From contig NC_068913.1 of assembly GCF_023091745.1 (NCBI RefSeq), forward strand, positions 32,308,501 through 32,372,500: a stretch of 64,000 nucleotides of DNA, read 5' to 3'. The notes under the pieces are model-generated. The model had not been told where the DNA came from, did not search any database, and saw nothing but the letters and a program-made list of their open reading frames with translations. This document shows, one piece after another, positions 1-11,475 of the stretch. This DNA comes from Budorcas taxicolor (Eukaryota > Chordata > Mammalia > Artiodactyla > Bovidae). The stretch's first letter is position 1. Each line of letters begins with the position of its first letter. The translations under genes were made by a program, and so were the position numbers.

Positions 1-106
1 AGGCAACATTTAAGTATAACCATGTTGTTTTGCATTGTTGTCTTGAGCTTGTGAAGCGAATTTAGATAGAAGAGACTGCCTCACAGTAATGGTGGTTTCC
101 TTTCAG
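1..106 (+). other. 3' end of the intron before E1
   Basis: This is the last 106 bases of an intron whose start is outside the window. Nothing recognisable is seen apart from the acceptor pyrimidine tract ggtttcctttcag just before E1. Confidence 0.85.
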
Positions 107-318
107 CTCTGCTCGAAGCCCAAGATGTGGAACTTTACCTGAGACCCCTGAGAAGACACATTCAGTGTCTGCAGGAGACGGAATTCCCACAGACCGGTGT
201 ATTAATTGCCCCATTATTTCATACCATCTGTCTGATCTGGAGTCATTCCAAGTTTTATAATACCCCTGCTCGGGTTATAGTTTTATTGCAAGAGTTTTGT
301 AATCTCTTCATTGACCAG
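107..318 (+). CDS. DNAH11: DNAH11 exon E1 (probably human exon 6), tail domain
   Basis: Acceptor tttcag ends at 106 and donor CAG|gtatgt follows 318. The 212 bases begin with the last two bases of an Ala codon (phase 1 intron upstream), and full codons start at 109 with LLEAQDVELYLRP. They end in phase 0 with EFCNLFIDQ. The peptide belongs to the dynein heavy chain N-terminal region 1 (DHC_N1), a helical tail that carries heavy-chain pairing and intermediate-chain contacts. It is nearly the same as human DNAH11 around residues 328-398 by recall. Confidence 0.95.
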
Positions 319-375
319 GTATGTAGCATGAAAAAATAGAGTCAGTGAGAATTATTGCCATGTAGTAGGTTTTAT

Positions 376-575
376 TGGGGTTTCTCTGGTGGCTCAGCAG
401 TAAAGAATCTGCCTGCAATGCAGGAGACCGGGATTTGATCCTTGGGTTGGGAAGATCCCCTGGAGATGGGAATGGCAGCCCACTCCAGTGTTCTTGCCTG
501 GAGAATTCCATGGACAGAGGAGCCTGGCGGGCTATAGTCCATGGGGTCACAAAGAGTCCAACACAACTGAGCAAA
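376..575 (+). mobile_element. Bov-tA SINE
   Basis: It begins with the tRNA-like head (ctctggtggctcagcag), then the A-box/B-box-like part (gggatttgatccttgggttg), the Bov-A body (ccactccagtgttcttgcct) and the end aacacaactgagca. The copy is full length and lies 57 bases past E1. Confidence 0.9.
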
Positions 576-931
576 ACTATTGCTTTCACTTTTCAAGTTT
601 TATTAAATCAATGAGGAATGAATAAATCCAGTTAGAGATCACTGTATCCCTCTTTTTTCAGAGATGACTTTTATGGTAACAAAGGCCAGGTGATTTTCTA
701 TCCTAAATGGCAAAGGAGCACTAGAATTAACTTGAATACAATCACAGGACAGGGTGTTACTGGATTCTGTTTAATACCGTACTTTTCTTCAGAGATTTAA
801 GGTAGCTTCTAATACAAGGCGCACATGTGTAGTTACTTTCTTTGTATCTTTCCTTTTGGTTTCCATGGAAATGCAGGCTGAGGGAAGACTTTTGGAAAGT
901 AGAGAACTGGGTAGAAGCAAGAATGATCCTC

Positions 932-1005
932 AAAAAATAGTAGTCGAATAAAAAAAATAGTAGTTGAATTAAAAAAAAATAGTCGAATTAAAAAAAATGT
1001 TGATT
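932..1005 (+). repeat. A-rich degenerate minisatellite, about 3.5 copies
   Basis: Successive units of about 18-21 bases read A(6-9) TAGTAGTCGAAT(T), with variants TAGTAGTTGAATT and TAGTCGAATT and a final A-run followed by TGTTGATT. Runs of 6-9 A separate them. It may be an expanded retroelement tail. Confidence 0.75.
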
Positions 1006-1239
1006 CATGGGTGATCTTTAAAAATCTCTTGCTTATAATTGTTTCTCTACTGTTTACTTACATTACAAAGTACTTTAACAAATTAGATTGCTTCCTCATC
1101 CAGTGGAAAGTTTTCATTCCTCTTGTGTCCATAATATCAGAGAGCATTTCATAATTTCAGAGCTAAAAGATACTAGAAGGGCGTATCATCTAGTGATTCT
1201 CGAAGGGTGCTTGTGTCTGTGTATGTGTGTGCGTAAGCT

Positions 1240-1605
1240 TGCTTGAGTTGCTATAACAGAATTCCACAGGTTGGGTGGTTTTATTTTCAGAAATTGCTTT
1301 TTCACAGTTTTGGAGGCTGGGAGACCAGTCCAGATTCCTGCATTGGTGTATTCTGTCCAGTGTTCTTTCTGGCTTGCAGATAGCTGCCTTCTTTCTGTGC
1401 CCTCATGTGGTGGAGAGAAAGATTTTCCTCCTCCTCTTACAAAACCACAATCCTATCAGATTGGGGTCCACCCTCCTGTCCTCATTTAACCTGAATTACC
1501 TGTTAAAGACTCCATCTCTGGGTAGTCACATTAGTGGTTAGGGCTCCAACACAGGCACTGTTTCAGAGGGTATGGCACAGTTCAGTCCATAGCAGGGTCT
1601 ATATC
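1240..1605 (-). mobile_element. Old LTR-like repeat (MaLR type, tentative), antisense
   Basis: Phrases such as ttgctataacagaattccac, cagttttggaggctgggag, the cttgcagatagctgccttct block and cagttcagtccatagcag match, in order, a common ancient mammalian repeat that I associate with non-autonomous MaLR/ERVL LTRs. It has no coding content. Family assignment is from memory. Confidence 0.55.
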
Positions 1606-2003
1606 AGGGTGTGGGTCTGAACCCCTAAGGGGTTTTTGTAAAATGGATGCCAGAGAATCAGAATCTCTGCATGTGGCTTAGCCTTTGTGTGGCTAAGAAC
1701 GCCTCTTACGAGAGTTGCATCACTTCTACCTGTAACTGGCAAACTGGAACAGAAAGAAGGGCCTAAGTTCACATTAACTGGAAAGTCTCAGTGTGCAAAG
1801 ACTTGAGGATTAGCATTCTCCAGGAGAATCAGATGATAATTTCAAAACTCCACTTTGCTCATGTGTGTTTGATTGACTTGATTCTTAGCCTCTCATCACA
1901 TGTAAATAAGGTGGCTTTTGGTAGCCCTAGAGGGATATTCTGCTACTAGAACTTCCCTGGAAAGAGACTGACTTTGTTTTTAGTTCTGGACCGATGGGTT
2001 TTA

Positions 2004-2090
2004 TGATGGACAGGGAATCCTGGTGTGCTGCAGTCCATGGGGTCGTAAAGAGTCGGACATGACTGAGCGACTGAACTGAACTGAAAGCAT
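2004..2090 (+). mobile_element. BovB LINE, extreme 3' end
   Basis: The typical BovB terminus is present: gatggacagggaatcctgg, then ccatggggtcgtaaagagtc, then gcgactgaactgaactga. The copy is severely 5'-truncated. Confidence 0.8.
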
Positions 2091-2678
2091 TTTATTTTCT
2101 CTCCTGAAGCAATTCTGTGGCCAGGAAGATAGGATATTTTAGACAGATCTGGATCACTAGCTCAGGGAAGGGTGGACAACTATGATTGACCTAAATAAAT
2201 CCCCAATCTAGTCTAATGCTTCTCACCTCATGACTCATACTGAAAATTAAAAAATTTTATTGCACAGTGGGGTAAATTGGAGGAAACTGGGAACCCTGAA
2301 AATCTGCTCATAGTCAAGGCAAGCAGCTCAGAGCTTCTGCTGCCCCAGGCCCCAGCACTTTGCTGTCCTAAGCATTCAAGAGAAGGGTGTTGTAGGGGAA
2401 ACTGGCTGGGGAACTGGGTTCCATTCCAATCCCTGATACTTTTTCAGATGAATTAACTGAAACTTGAAAGATATATCATTTGCTCAATTTCCTTGAGAGT
2501 TTAGGGGGACAAATTAAAGTACAGGTCTTCTGACCTGCAATTTAAAGTTTGGGGAGTATAAGATTGAGGTAGGTGTGTGGGTGTGTGTGTTCTCTCTGCT
2601 GCTGATGAGACAGAATATATGCAAAGTGCTTTTGGACTCAGACCAACCAAGATTCAAATCTAATTGAACCATTTTAGA

Positions 2679-2796
2679 GGAGAAGGGAATGCTACCCATT
2701 CCAGTTTTCTTGCCTGGAGAATTCTAGGGACAGAGGAGCCTGGCAGGCTATAGTCCATGAGGTCTCAGGAGAGTCAGACATGACTGAGCACACAGT
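2679..2796 (+). mobile_element. Bov-A SINE monomer
   Basis: Sequence from ggagaagggaatgctaccca to gtcagacatgactgagca matches a single Bov-A unit without the tRNA-like head. Confidence 0.82.
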
Positions 2797-3604
2797 AGAG
2801 TTAAATCACTTTTTTAAGCCTCAGTTTCTGCCCTTGTAAGTGCCTAGTTCGTGGGCTGTTGTAAGGATCAAAGGAGAGAACCTAAATGAAATGCTCAGTT
2901 GAAAAGTTCCAAACTGTTGACTTATGAACTAGTTGCAGCTCTTGATTGGAGATAACGGATCAGTTCCTTGCTATATTTTAGTGTTTCCTCTAGCTTCATT
3001 CTATTTCTGTTTCTCTGTTGTGCAAACTCAGTTTTGCCCTTTTGTTAAGTGAGCGCACTGGGCCCTAATGGACATATCTCATGTGAAAGGCTTTGATCCC
3101 TACTGCGGTTTTAACAACTGTGACCACAGCTTCTCCCAAACCCCTTTTGAGGATCCTCATCTCATTTTGAGAATGATCCAAACTTTTACTACAAAGCCCT
3201 GTTAGTGTAGAAAGCTCAAAGATTGTCATTCATTTTTATAGATGGCTTGCAAAGAGCCCTGGTTAGCTGTAAGCCTGTTAACCTATTATCCCTGGCCCCT
3301 GGTCAGTGTCCATGGTCAAAGTTTGCCAAACTCCTGAGGAAATAACCTCGCTTCCCTTGTTCCTTAGTTACTATTCCTGGCTTATGTCCAAAGGTTTAGT
3401 TGACCCAATTTCCTAGATTCTCCAAGTAGACTTTGTAGTAAATCTGTCCCAACATGGAAGGAATCAAAAATGGGCAATGAGTAAACTTTCATACCTGGGT
3501 TCTCTGAAGAGCTAAACTCTGCAACACCCATCGCCACCTCCAGTTGTTTGTTGTCCAGTTGATTTTTAATGCCTTTTTAATGCATAGTGTCTATGTGCAT
3601 GGCC

Positions 3605-3810
3605 AGTTAGCCATGTGCAACTTTCTGCAACCCCACGGACTGTAGCCCACTAGGCTCCTCCGTCCGTGAGATTTCCCAGGTGAGAATACTGGGATGGGTT
3701 GCCATTTTCTCCACCAGGGGATCCTCCCAACCCAGGAGTCAAACCAGTGTCTCCTGTGTGTCTCGCATTGGCAGGTGGATTCTTTACTACTGTACCGCCT
3801 GGAAAGCCCC
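3605..3810 (-). mobile_element. Bov-tA SINE, antisense
   Basis: The reverse-oriented body (cggactgtagcccactaggc, ccaggtgagaatactgggat) is followed by the reversed tRNA-like head ending in ctggaaagcccc. It is moderately diverged. Confidence 0.87.
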
Positions 3811-3829
3811 AGCATGCACTGTGTAGTTT

Positions 3830-4025
3830 CTTTTATTTACCAGAATTCTTCTAAGCCCTTTACAAAAATCTATGAATTTGATCTTCTAACGGCACTATGA
3901 TATAGGTACTATTTATTAGTAGATCCAGCTTATATTTAAAAAAAGACACCCAAAGTCCAGAAGGGATAGATAGCATGCCCAAGGTCATCCAGCTTGTAAG
4001 AAAGAGCTCTTACCCATTATGTTAT
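3830..4025 (-). repeat. MIR-like ancient SINE fragment
   Basis: Phrases ttctaagccctttacaaaaa, tgatataggtactattatt-like text and gcccaaggtcatccagcttg follow the order of the MIR core. Orientation and limits are approximate. Confidence 0.55.
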
Positions 4026-4082
4026 GCTCCATAGTTTAAAATAAGTTTTTATTTCTAATTACCATGTAATATGTGGTATACT

Positions 4083-4631
4083 AGTGATGTCTGTAAAATA
4101 TGGGGCCGTGACCCAGGCCACCTGTTCAAGCGCCCTGATCTGGTCAGAAACCCAGCTTGTCTGGGGGTAACTGACCTCCCGCTGTCCCCACCTAGGGCAG
4201 CCAGGCCTGGTCATGGTGGGTCTGACTGAGCCCTCTTCCCATGGATGTTGTGAGGCAGTACAAACCAGGCTTCACAAACCTCAGACCTATTATGTGTAGT
4301 GACTTTTGAGGAGATTTTGACATCTGGATTTTATCTGTTCATTTTATATATTTATTTTGCATTTGTAGTACTCTTGCCTGGAAAATTCCCATGGATGGAG
4401 GAGCCTGGTGGGCTTCAGTCCATGGGGTCACGAATTGGACATGACTGAGCGACTTCACTTTCACTTTTCACACTCATGCATTGGAGAAGGAAAATGGCAA
4501 CCCACTCCAGTGTTCTTGCCTGGAGAATCCCAGGGACAGAGGAGCTTGGTAGGCTGCCATTTCTGGGGTTGCACAGAGTCGGACATGACTGAAGGGACTT
4601 AGCAGCAGCAGCAGTGATATCTGTAAAATAT
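4083..4631 (+). mobile_element. Chimeric retro-insertion: unknown 267 bases plus Bov-A2, with target-site duplication
   Basis: The 19 bases at 4083-4101 (agtgatgtctgtaaaatat) recur at 4613-4631 with one mismatch, so 4102-4612 looks like one insertion. Its 3' part (about 4369-4612) is a Bov-A2 lacking its first bases and ending in an AGC repeat. Its 5' part (4102-4368) is a GC-richer sequence that I cannot assign, ending in a T-rich stretch before the Bov-A2 join. Confidence 0.7.
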
Positions 4632-5984
4632 TGTATGACATTTATAATGGAAGTAGTCCTATAATTTCATCCCTCTCAAATTCAGCATTAAAAGAATTTT
4701 CCTTCCTCTAAAACTTATTAATGCATTTTATCATATAATTTTAACTATCTTCTTGAAAAGTTAATTTATTTTTATTGGATATGTAGATTGCTTCCAGCCA
4801 CTTGTATTACAAACAATATGTAGATAACTTTATGCAAAAATCCTTTTTCCTTAACTTGGATAATCAGCTTAATATAAATTCCTGATATTGATTAAGGGGT
4901 ATGATCTTTTCATGACTCTTGAACAATATTTGATATATACAAATTATTTTAAAAGGTTTATGTTAAGTGCATTGCTATTATTATGTGTAACAAGTTTTAC
5001 TGTAATTCACCAGCTTTTAGCATTACCATTTTTTAAAATTTTGCTGTGATTTGTGGGTATAGAATAGAATTATACCATGTTGTTCTTTTAATTTTGTACT
5101 TTGCACAGTTTGTGTAGTTACACATTTTATGTCTTTTATAATTTCCTTTCGTAGTTTTTATGTACTTTGTTTCTGTGAATCTGTACACTTCAGTGTGTTT
5201 ATGAAACATTGGAACCCTTGAACCCTTAGCTTATTATCAGAAGTATAAGCTGGCATTCTGTTGACTGTGTTTGGCCAATGGATCAATGCAGTGTTTTTAT
5301 TTTGCATAGTATTTTGGAATTTTTTATTAAAAAAAATGTTGCTAATGCTTAAATTAATTCGGTCTTATTTAAATTCCGGCATTCTAGCCTCCACTGAAAA
5401 GTCAGGTCTCTCTACGTTGGTTCTTCCATCCCCATTGACACAGTCAGCTGCTAGAGCTTCAGCTCCCGCCTTTAGATGGGCCACGTGCTGTCCAGGTGAC
5501 CTTGGTCTCCACCATCCCACTGTTGTTCCTGATCTGCTTCACTCGTTTTCCTTGTCTGACTGATCTTTCTAGGCATTCCAGGCACGGTCAGAAATCCTTT
5601 GTTACTTTAAAAGCAAATGTGTTTCTCTTTACTTGTTTTCTAACAGTGGCTGTTAACATAGTCATTTAGGCCAGGCGTATTAAAGGCATCATCTGACCGC
5701 CTTGGATAATGGCACACTGTGGATAATGGCACAGTAATGGTGCCTTATTTTAGGGCCTTGCTTTTCTTCCATGGTTACCAAACTCTGCTCCCTGTTCGTT
5801 GTGAGTCATTACCACTCTAGGCCCTCCACTCTGTTCTACAGCTTGCTTAGTGTCTCTCTTGGGAATATTCTTATTCACAAGATCCTAGATGACAAAGAGT
5901 TTAAGTCTGCAAGGTTGAGCTTGGAAAAGGGATGGTAGAATTAAGCAAGAGTCCATAAAATCACATAAATAAGATGAAAAAGCT

Positions 5985-6062
5985 GGGAGACAGGCATCAA
6001 ACTAATACAACATTGTAGAGCAACAATACTCCAATGTAAAATAAAAATTAAATTTAAAAAAT
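5985..6062 (+). mobile_element. L1 3' end fragment
   Basis: actaatacaacattgtagag followed by caacaatactccaatgtaaa and an A-rich tail is the usual ruminant L1 3' terminus. Confidence 0.65.
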
Positions 6063-6151
6063 GCTATCATTGATAAATTCATTAATTGATTGGCTTATTG
6101 ATAAAATAACTGGTTAGTCATTTTTTATTTTATAAGGCTTTGGACAGGGGA

Positions 6152-6427
6152 CCTGCTGCTACTGCTGCGTCTCTTCAGTTGTGTCCGACTCTGTGCGACC
6201 CCAGAGACGGCAGCCCACCAGGCTCCCCTGTCCCTGGGGTTCTCCAGGCAAGAACACTGGAGTGGGTTGCCATTTCCTTCTCCAATGCATGAACGTGAAA
6301 AGTGAAAGTGAAGTCGCTCAGTCATGGCCGACTCTTAATGACCCCATGGACTGCAGCCCACCAGGCTCCTCCATCCATGGGATTTTCCAGGCAAGAGTAC
6401 TGGAGTGGGGTGCCATTGCCTTCTCTG
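6152..6427 (-). mobile_element. Bov-A2 SINE (dimer), antisense
   Basis: It starts with the reversed AGC tail (ctgctgctactgctgcgtct), then two Bov-A units separated by a reversed linker (aatgcatgaacgtgaaaagt), and ends at gccattgccttctct. Confidence 0.9.
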
Positions 6428-7527
6428 ATGGAATCCCTAATCCATACCAATGTGAAGACTCTTACAAAACTCAAGTTACTGAGGGATTCCTAGGAGTTCT
6501 CATCCCTGTTCTGTATGAAATTTAGCAACCTTTAGGGAGAGGTTAATTTACCATCCAGCCTGAGTGAGAAATGAGTATAGATTGGGAATCTAGCTAGAGT
6601 TGAAAGAATTAGTCAGTAGGCTTTTTAGACACCAAGTGAATGATATTCTTAACTACTTTACACATTTATGTCTTAGAGTCTGTATTTCTGGTAAAACTGT
6701 AGCCAATGCCTGTAAAACTGTAGTCATTTATGGGAGAAGGAGGATAATACCTCTGCATTTAGAAATCATTCTTTCAATAGACTGTGTTGAACCTGCTTTT
6801 ATTACATTCTCTATTGAGATCTGTTACAGCTTTCTAAACAACTGTAGAATTAAAGGCATGCAATTTTACCTTTAATTTATATGCGGTGAAGATGCATCAG
6901 GATTAGAATTTATAGGTTCTTGAGGTCCCTAAACAGGGAAATTGTGAAGATTCATAACAAATAGGGGAAAGGGAAGAACTGAGCGATGGTACTGTGAGAG
7001 CTGCTACATGAATCTGCTGGTTTCTCTTTAATCGTTCTCACCTTTGCATTTCAACTATTCAAAATCAGTTCAGATTGCTTATCTTAGCTAGAGTTTATGT
7101 CCTGTAATGAGCTCCCAGAAGAGAAGTTTGTTAACCTAAAAGAATTGCCAGTGGTATAATCACCTCTGTCAGCTCTTCCTCACCTTTGCAAGTGACCCTG
7201 TGCTGCCAGGTAACATGACCATATTTTTAAAATACATGATCTCATAGGTTTCCCTTCCTGGCCGCTACATTTCCTTATATGAAAAAATAAAATTGTAGAG
7301 TATTTGCTGCCTCAGATAGCCATGCAAATTCTGATTACACATTGTTTTATCTTTGAAGCTTAGCAAAAACAGTCATGGTTGAATGTTTGATGCCAGTAAT
7401 TACAGCATCTTCTGTAGATTTCGTTAATGTATACATGTATGTCATTAAAACCTAGTTACCTGAATTTCTAGAATTTGTGTCTTCTGTTTCACAGCATCGC
7501 TGGCCCAATTCTAGACATTGTTATTTG

Positions 7528-7740
7528 AAAATCCCTGGTGGCTCAGAGGGTAAAGCGTCTGCCTGCAACGCAGGAGACCCAGGTTCAATCCCTGGGTCGG
7601 GAAGATCCCCTGGAGAAGGAAATGGCAACCCACTCCAGTATTCTTGCATGGAAAATCCCATAGACTGAGGAGACTGGTAGGCTACAGTCCATGGGGTCAC
7701 AAAGAGTCGGACACGGCTGAGTGATTTCACTTCACTCACT
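7528..7740 (+). mobile_element. Bov-tA SINE
   Basis: The copy is full length, from aaatccctggtggctcagag to gacacggctgagtgatttc, and ends about 85 bases before E2. Confidence 0.9.
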
Positions 7741-7824
7741 GAAAAATAAAACATTTCATTGAAATGGATATTTTCAGGAAAACTATTAAACATATTTTCT
7801 TATCATTCTTTCTTTGATTTCTAG

Positions 7825-8058
7825 GCAATAGCTTACCTTTCACCTGAAGATCTCTTGAAAGGGGAAATTGAAGACTGTTTGGAAAAGGTTCAAGTGACCA
7901 TTAACATCTTTAAGACTTTCAAAAATTGTTTCTTCAACTATAGAAAAGGATTGGCTAGCTATTTTATGGGAAATAAGGAACTGAAACCATGGGATTTCCA
8001 GTCTCATCTGGTGTTTCATAGATTTGACAAATTTCTTGATCGTTTCATGAAAATAGAG
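7825..8058 (+). CDS. DNAH11: DNAH11 exon E2 (probably human exon 7), tail domain
   Basis: Acceptor tttctag ends at 7824 and donor GAG|gtaatt follows 8058. There are 78 whole codons, phase 0 at both ends. The peptide starts AIAYLSPEDLLKGEIED and ends DKFLDRFMKIE, inside DHC_N1. Compared with my memory of human DNAH11 it carries one extra residue near the MGNKELKPW segment. That single-codon difference also brings the downstream numbering into agreement with published human splice-variant positions. A Bov-tA SINE ends about 85 bases upstream. Confidence 0.94.
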
Positions 8059-8310
8059 GTAATTACTTATTGGCTTCTAATTGATTTATATTGTAGGTTA
8101 ATTCAAAAGCCCTATAATATGATTCAGGGAACAGATTATTTATTCTGTTTGAGTAGGAGGTGAGAGGTTTGCTTCCTTGGTGATTTTCATGAGGAACTTA
8201 CAAGGCCAGTGCTGTCAAGATACAGTAAAAGTTTTAGTTACAGAGCTTTGGTTTCTTTTTTCAAAACTTCATTAATCTTTAGGTATCAGTGACCTTTGTG
8301 ATCCTTGTGA

Positions 8311-8541
8311 TCAAACCAGTCAATCCTAAAGGAAATAAGTCAATATTCATTGGAAGGACTGATGCTGAAGATGAAACTCCAATACTTTGGCCACCTGATG
8401 CAAAGAATTGACTCATTGGAAAAGCCCCTGATGCTGGGAAAGTTTCAAGGCAGGAAGAGAAGGGGATGACAGGGAATGAGACGGTGGGCTAGAGTCCACG
8501 GGTCGCAAAGAGTCGGACACAACTGAGAGACTTCACTTTCA
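8311..8541 (+). mobile_element. BovB LINE 3' end, internally deleted
   Basis: Landmarks in order are aaccagtcaatcctaaagga, cattggaaggactgatgctg, caatactttggccacctgat and agtcggacacaactgagaga. Part of the usual sequence between the GATGGACATGAG block and the end is missing. Confidence 0.85.
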
Positions 8542-8652
8542 CTATTAAAATATTAAAGCTATCCATGAAAATAGGTGAAAAGGATGCGAAAACATGTGCT
8601 CTTTATGAATGTTTTAAATACCAAAAAGTCAAACATTGAATGAATTGCTGTG

Positions 8653-8850
8653 TGCCAAATCACTTCAGTTGTGTCCTACTCTTTTCGACCGTATGGACTG
8701 TAGGGTCCATGGATTCTCCAGGCAGGAATATTGGAGTAGGTTGCCATGCCATTCTCCAGATGATCTTCTGGACCCAGGGGTGGAACCAGGGTGACTTAGT
8801 CTCCTGCATTGGCAGGAGGCTTCCTTACCACTGGCACCACCTGGGAAGCC
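8653..8850 (-). mobile_element. Bov-tA SINE, antisense
   Basis: Reversed body (ggattctccaggcaggaata) and reversed head (ccactggcaccacctgggaa) are both present; moderately diverged. Confidence 0.85.
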
Positions 8851-9068
8851 ATTGAATGAATGCATACATGTAAACACATTTAAACACCAGTTTCTATGGA
8901 GCCAACTGGCCACGATTTTTTTTTTCACGTTTTGAACTGCCTTATTTTCTTTATGAAACTCTAGCAAGTTTGGGCTTTTTTGCTGTTAGATTTGTCAAAT
9001 TTCATTCAAAATCACAGTTTTATGTTTTGAAAATTCTCATCATTTAAGCAGCCCAGATGCCTTTTAAT

Positions 9069-9180
9069 TTTTGGCTGCACCACGCAGTGTGTGGGATCTT
9101 AGTTCCCTGACCAGGGATTGAACCCATTTCCCCTGCACTGGGTGCTCAGAGTCTTAACCCCTGAACCACCAGAGAAGTCC
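9069..9180 (-). mobile_element. CHR-type tRNA-derived SINE, antisense
   Basis: tttggctgcaccacgcagtg, gatcttagttccctgaccag and ttaacccctgaaccaccaga are the hallmarks of the cetartiodactyl CHR SINE group in reverse orientation. Confidence 0.82.
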
Positions 9181-9577
9181 TTCTGAATGACTCTTGAAGT
9201 CTGAGTGCCAAATGCATAACACTGGGCAGCTTGCACCACGCTCTCTTAACAGCCCATTCACCATAGTGTTGGTGGATCATGCCTGGGCATCTGACTTAGG
9301 CTCAGAAGGAAGTGAAATGAGACAGGTAAATGTTTAGCTGCGGTTAAGTTAGATGTCACCTATACTGCTCAATAATTTTCAGTCCATGTGAAAATGGGAG
9401 TATAATTTTAAAAGTAGGCAGTTACTTTGTTGATTTAAATCATAATAACATTTTCCGTCATGTAAATGTCTATTGACTCACCAATTTTGAATGCTGGAAA
9501 ATTTCTTTCTTTGAATCTTAAAAATGTTCTTTAACTACTCAAGAGGGTGGAAAGATCTTTACTGTGTTTTTTCAAAG

Positions 9578-9745
9578 GATATATTTGTCACCATATTGGA
9601 ATTTGAAAAGCTGGAAAGGCTTGAATTTGGCGGTACCAAGGGAGCGATTTTAAATGGACAGATCTGTGAGATGAGTGAAGAATTTATGAAACACTGGAAG
9701 ATTTTTAAACAGCGCACGTATGACCCATCTGATTACAGTAACATG
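9578..9745 (+). CDS. DNAH11: DNAH11 exon E3 (probably human exon 8), tail domain
   Basis: Acceptor ttcaaag ends at 9577 and donor ATG|gtaatg follows 9745. There are 56 whole codons in phase 0. The peptide begins DIFVTILEFEKLERLEFG and ends TYDPSDYSNM, continuous with E2 (KIE then DIF) as in human DNAH11. The LEFEKLERLEFGG stretch is strongly conserved among outer-arm beta-type heavy chains. The acceptor has a modest pyrimidine tract (gtgttttttcaaag). Confidence 0.94.
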
Positions 9746-11268
9746 GTAATGTTGTAGCTTTGTGTTTTCATTTCATAGATCTTACTTTAAAGCTGGGAAG
9801 GACAGTAGGTCACAGTGATAATAGGTTCTCTCCAGTCCAGCCTCTCTCGGATGAAAGGCAAAATGGCTTGCCTGGATTCTCTCATCTATTTCATGATAGA
9901 TCAGGGGTTAGACTTAGGCCTTTGCATTTTCAGTTGGGAATATTTTAAACTATTTCTAATAACGCAACAGTGGCCTTCCCTCTGGATTTGTTTCTTGTTG
10001 ATGTGTATTGAAAACTTACCGTGTTAACTCCTCTTGATCCGATTATCTGGTGTCTGTGTAACTGGCATGTTTCATTTTAGTCTTTTCTTGAACCATTAAG
10101 TATATTTTTCATCTACTTGAATATTTAGTTTCACCTCATTTGTTGCATATATTATTAACATCATATAGTCTCCTTTTTGTTATTCTTAAGAGATAATTGT
10201 TAATTTCATATTACTAATCTCAGGGAAAAGAGGGAAGCTTTTCAGGTTTAAGCTACTTCTGTTTTCTGTTACTGACAGCAGGTTAGGGGCCAGGAGTTCC
10301 CTGTGAACGTCCCTGCAGCTCTGGGATAAAAATAGCTTCATTTTAGTGTTTTGCCGTGATAGTGAAGTCCAGGTACCAAAACCAAAAAGTAACAATTAGC
10401 TCTCACTCTCATTGTTTTTTGTGGAATGTGAATTTATTCACTATTATGTTTATATTTGGTCAAATAATTGACTCTTTGAAATGTACAAGTACAGCGTGTT
10501 AGCTTTGTAAGAACATGGTCTGCAAAGTGAATCCCTCTGAACTGTTGATAGCTTTTGGGAAGTGGAGTTAATATAAGCCATTGTGTGTCCTGCTAATTTG
10601 TGGAAAAGTAAGAGAAACCCGGATCTGTGGTGATGAATAGCCTGAGCTCTTCCCCAGAGCCTGGTAAGATGCCTGGCACCTGGCAGGCACTCAGGGAATG
10701 TGGACAGGATGGAACTCTTGGCGGGGCTTGGTTTAGCTCTTCTGAGCAACTGAGCAGTGAGTGGAGTGTGAGACCCATGGTGTGCAAACCCTCAGGCGCC
10801 TTCGAGTTGCAGGAGGGTCTTGATTTACTCACGATTACAAATCCTGGTAGGTATTCAGCATGCCATTAATATATATACAAATACATATTTTATATATATT
10901 TTGGATATATATATCTGCCTGGTATTTGTATTTAGTATTTTGAAGCCCTGTTTATTTTGTAATTGAAAAGGGCAAGGCTTACCTCTCATCTCCAAAGGTT
11001 GGAGACATCTATATGGCCTTCCCTCGAAGTTCCCTTTCAACCTCTGGTCTGATTATCTTGACTTTGGTTATTCCATGAAATCAAAATGTGAATTAACTAA
11101 AAGTTCAGTTAATTGGTATGCTTATGTCAAAGGTGACCTTTCTTTTTGTTTAATGTGTCTTGGTTGTCAGTGTTGCCTCAGAATATTCCAATGATTATTT
11201 ATTTTGGCTTGACTAAGCTGTTCATTTGTTGAACAGCTGAGTTCATTGTGTTCTGGTTTTGTTGATGA

Positions 11269-11475
11269 AGTGAAGTCGCTCAGTTGTGTCCGACTCTTTG
11301 CCCGACCCCGTGGACTGTAGCCCACCAGGCTCCTTTGTCCATGGGATTTTCCAGGCAAGAGTACTGGAGTGGGTTGCTATTTCCTTCTCCAGGAGATCTT
11401 CCCAACCCAGGGATCGAACCCAGGTCTTCCGCATTGTATGCAGATACTTTACTGTCTGAGCCACCAGGGAAGTCA
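11269..11475 (-). mobile_element. Bov-tA SINE, antisense
   Basis: The copy runs from gtgaagtcgctcagttgtgt to gagccaccagggaagtc and is well preserved. Confidence 0.92.

Larger units (their letters stand above)
319..7824 (+). other. Intron E1-E2 (7.5 kb)
   Basis: It contains Bov-tA or Bov-A copies at 376, 2679, 3605 and 7528, Bov-A2 copies at 4369 and 6152, a BovB tail at 2004 and an A-rich minisatellite at 932. An old LTR-like sequence covers about 1240-1605, a MIR-like piece about 3830-4025 and an L1 3' end about 5985-6062. Stretches 600-930, 1610-2000, 2100-2670, 2800-3600, 4640-5980 and 6430-7520 hold nothing I recognise. Confidence 0.8.
8059..9577 (+). other. Intron E2-E3 (1.5 kb)
   Basis: It contains a deleted BovB tail (8311-8541), an antisense Bov-tA (8653-8850) and an antisense CHR-type SINE (9069-9180). 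The rest, 9181-9577, is AT-rich with nothing recognised. Confidence 0.8.

Noticed and set aside
377..420. tRNA gene suggested by A-box/B-box-like sequence in SINE heads
   Set aside because: The tRNA-like part belongs to Bov-tA and recurs in many copies; no full cloverleaf with an acceptor stem is formed.
1215..1600. Exon candidate from open frames at 1271-1541
   Set aside because: The sequence follows an old LTR-like repeat seen again at 37150; the frame is incidental.
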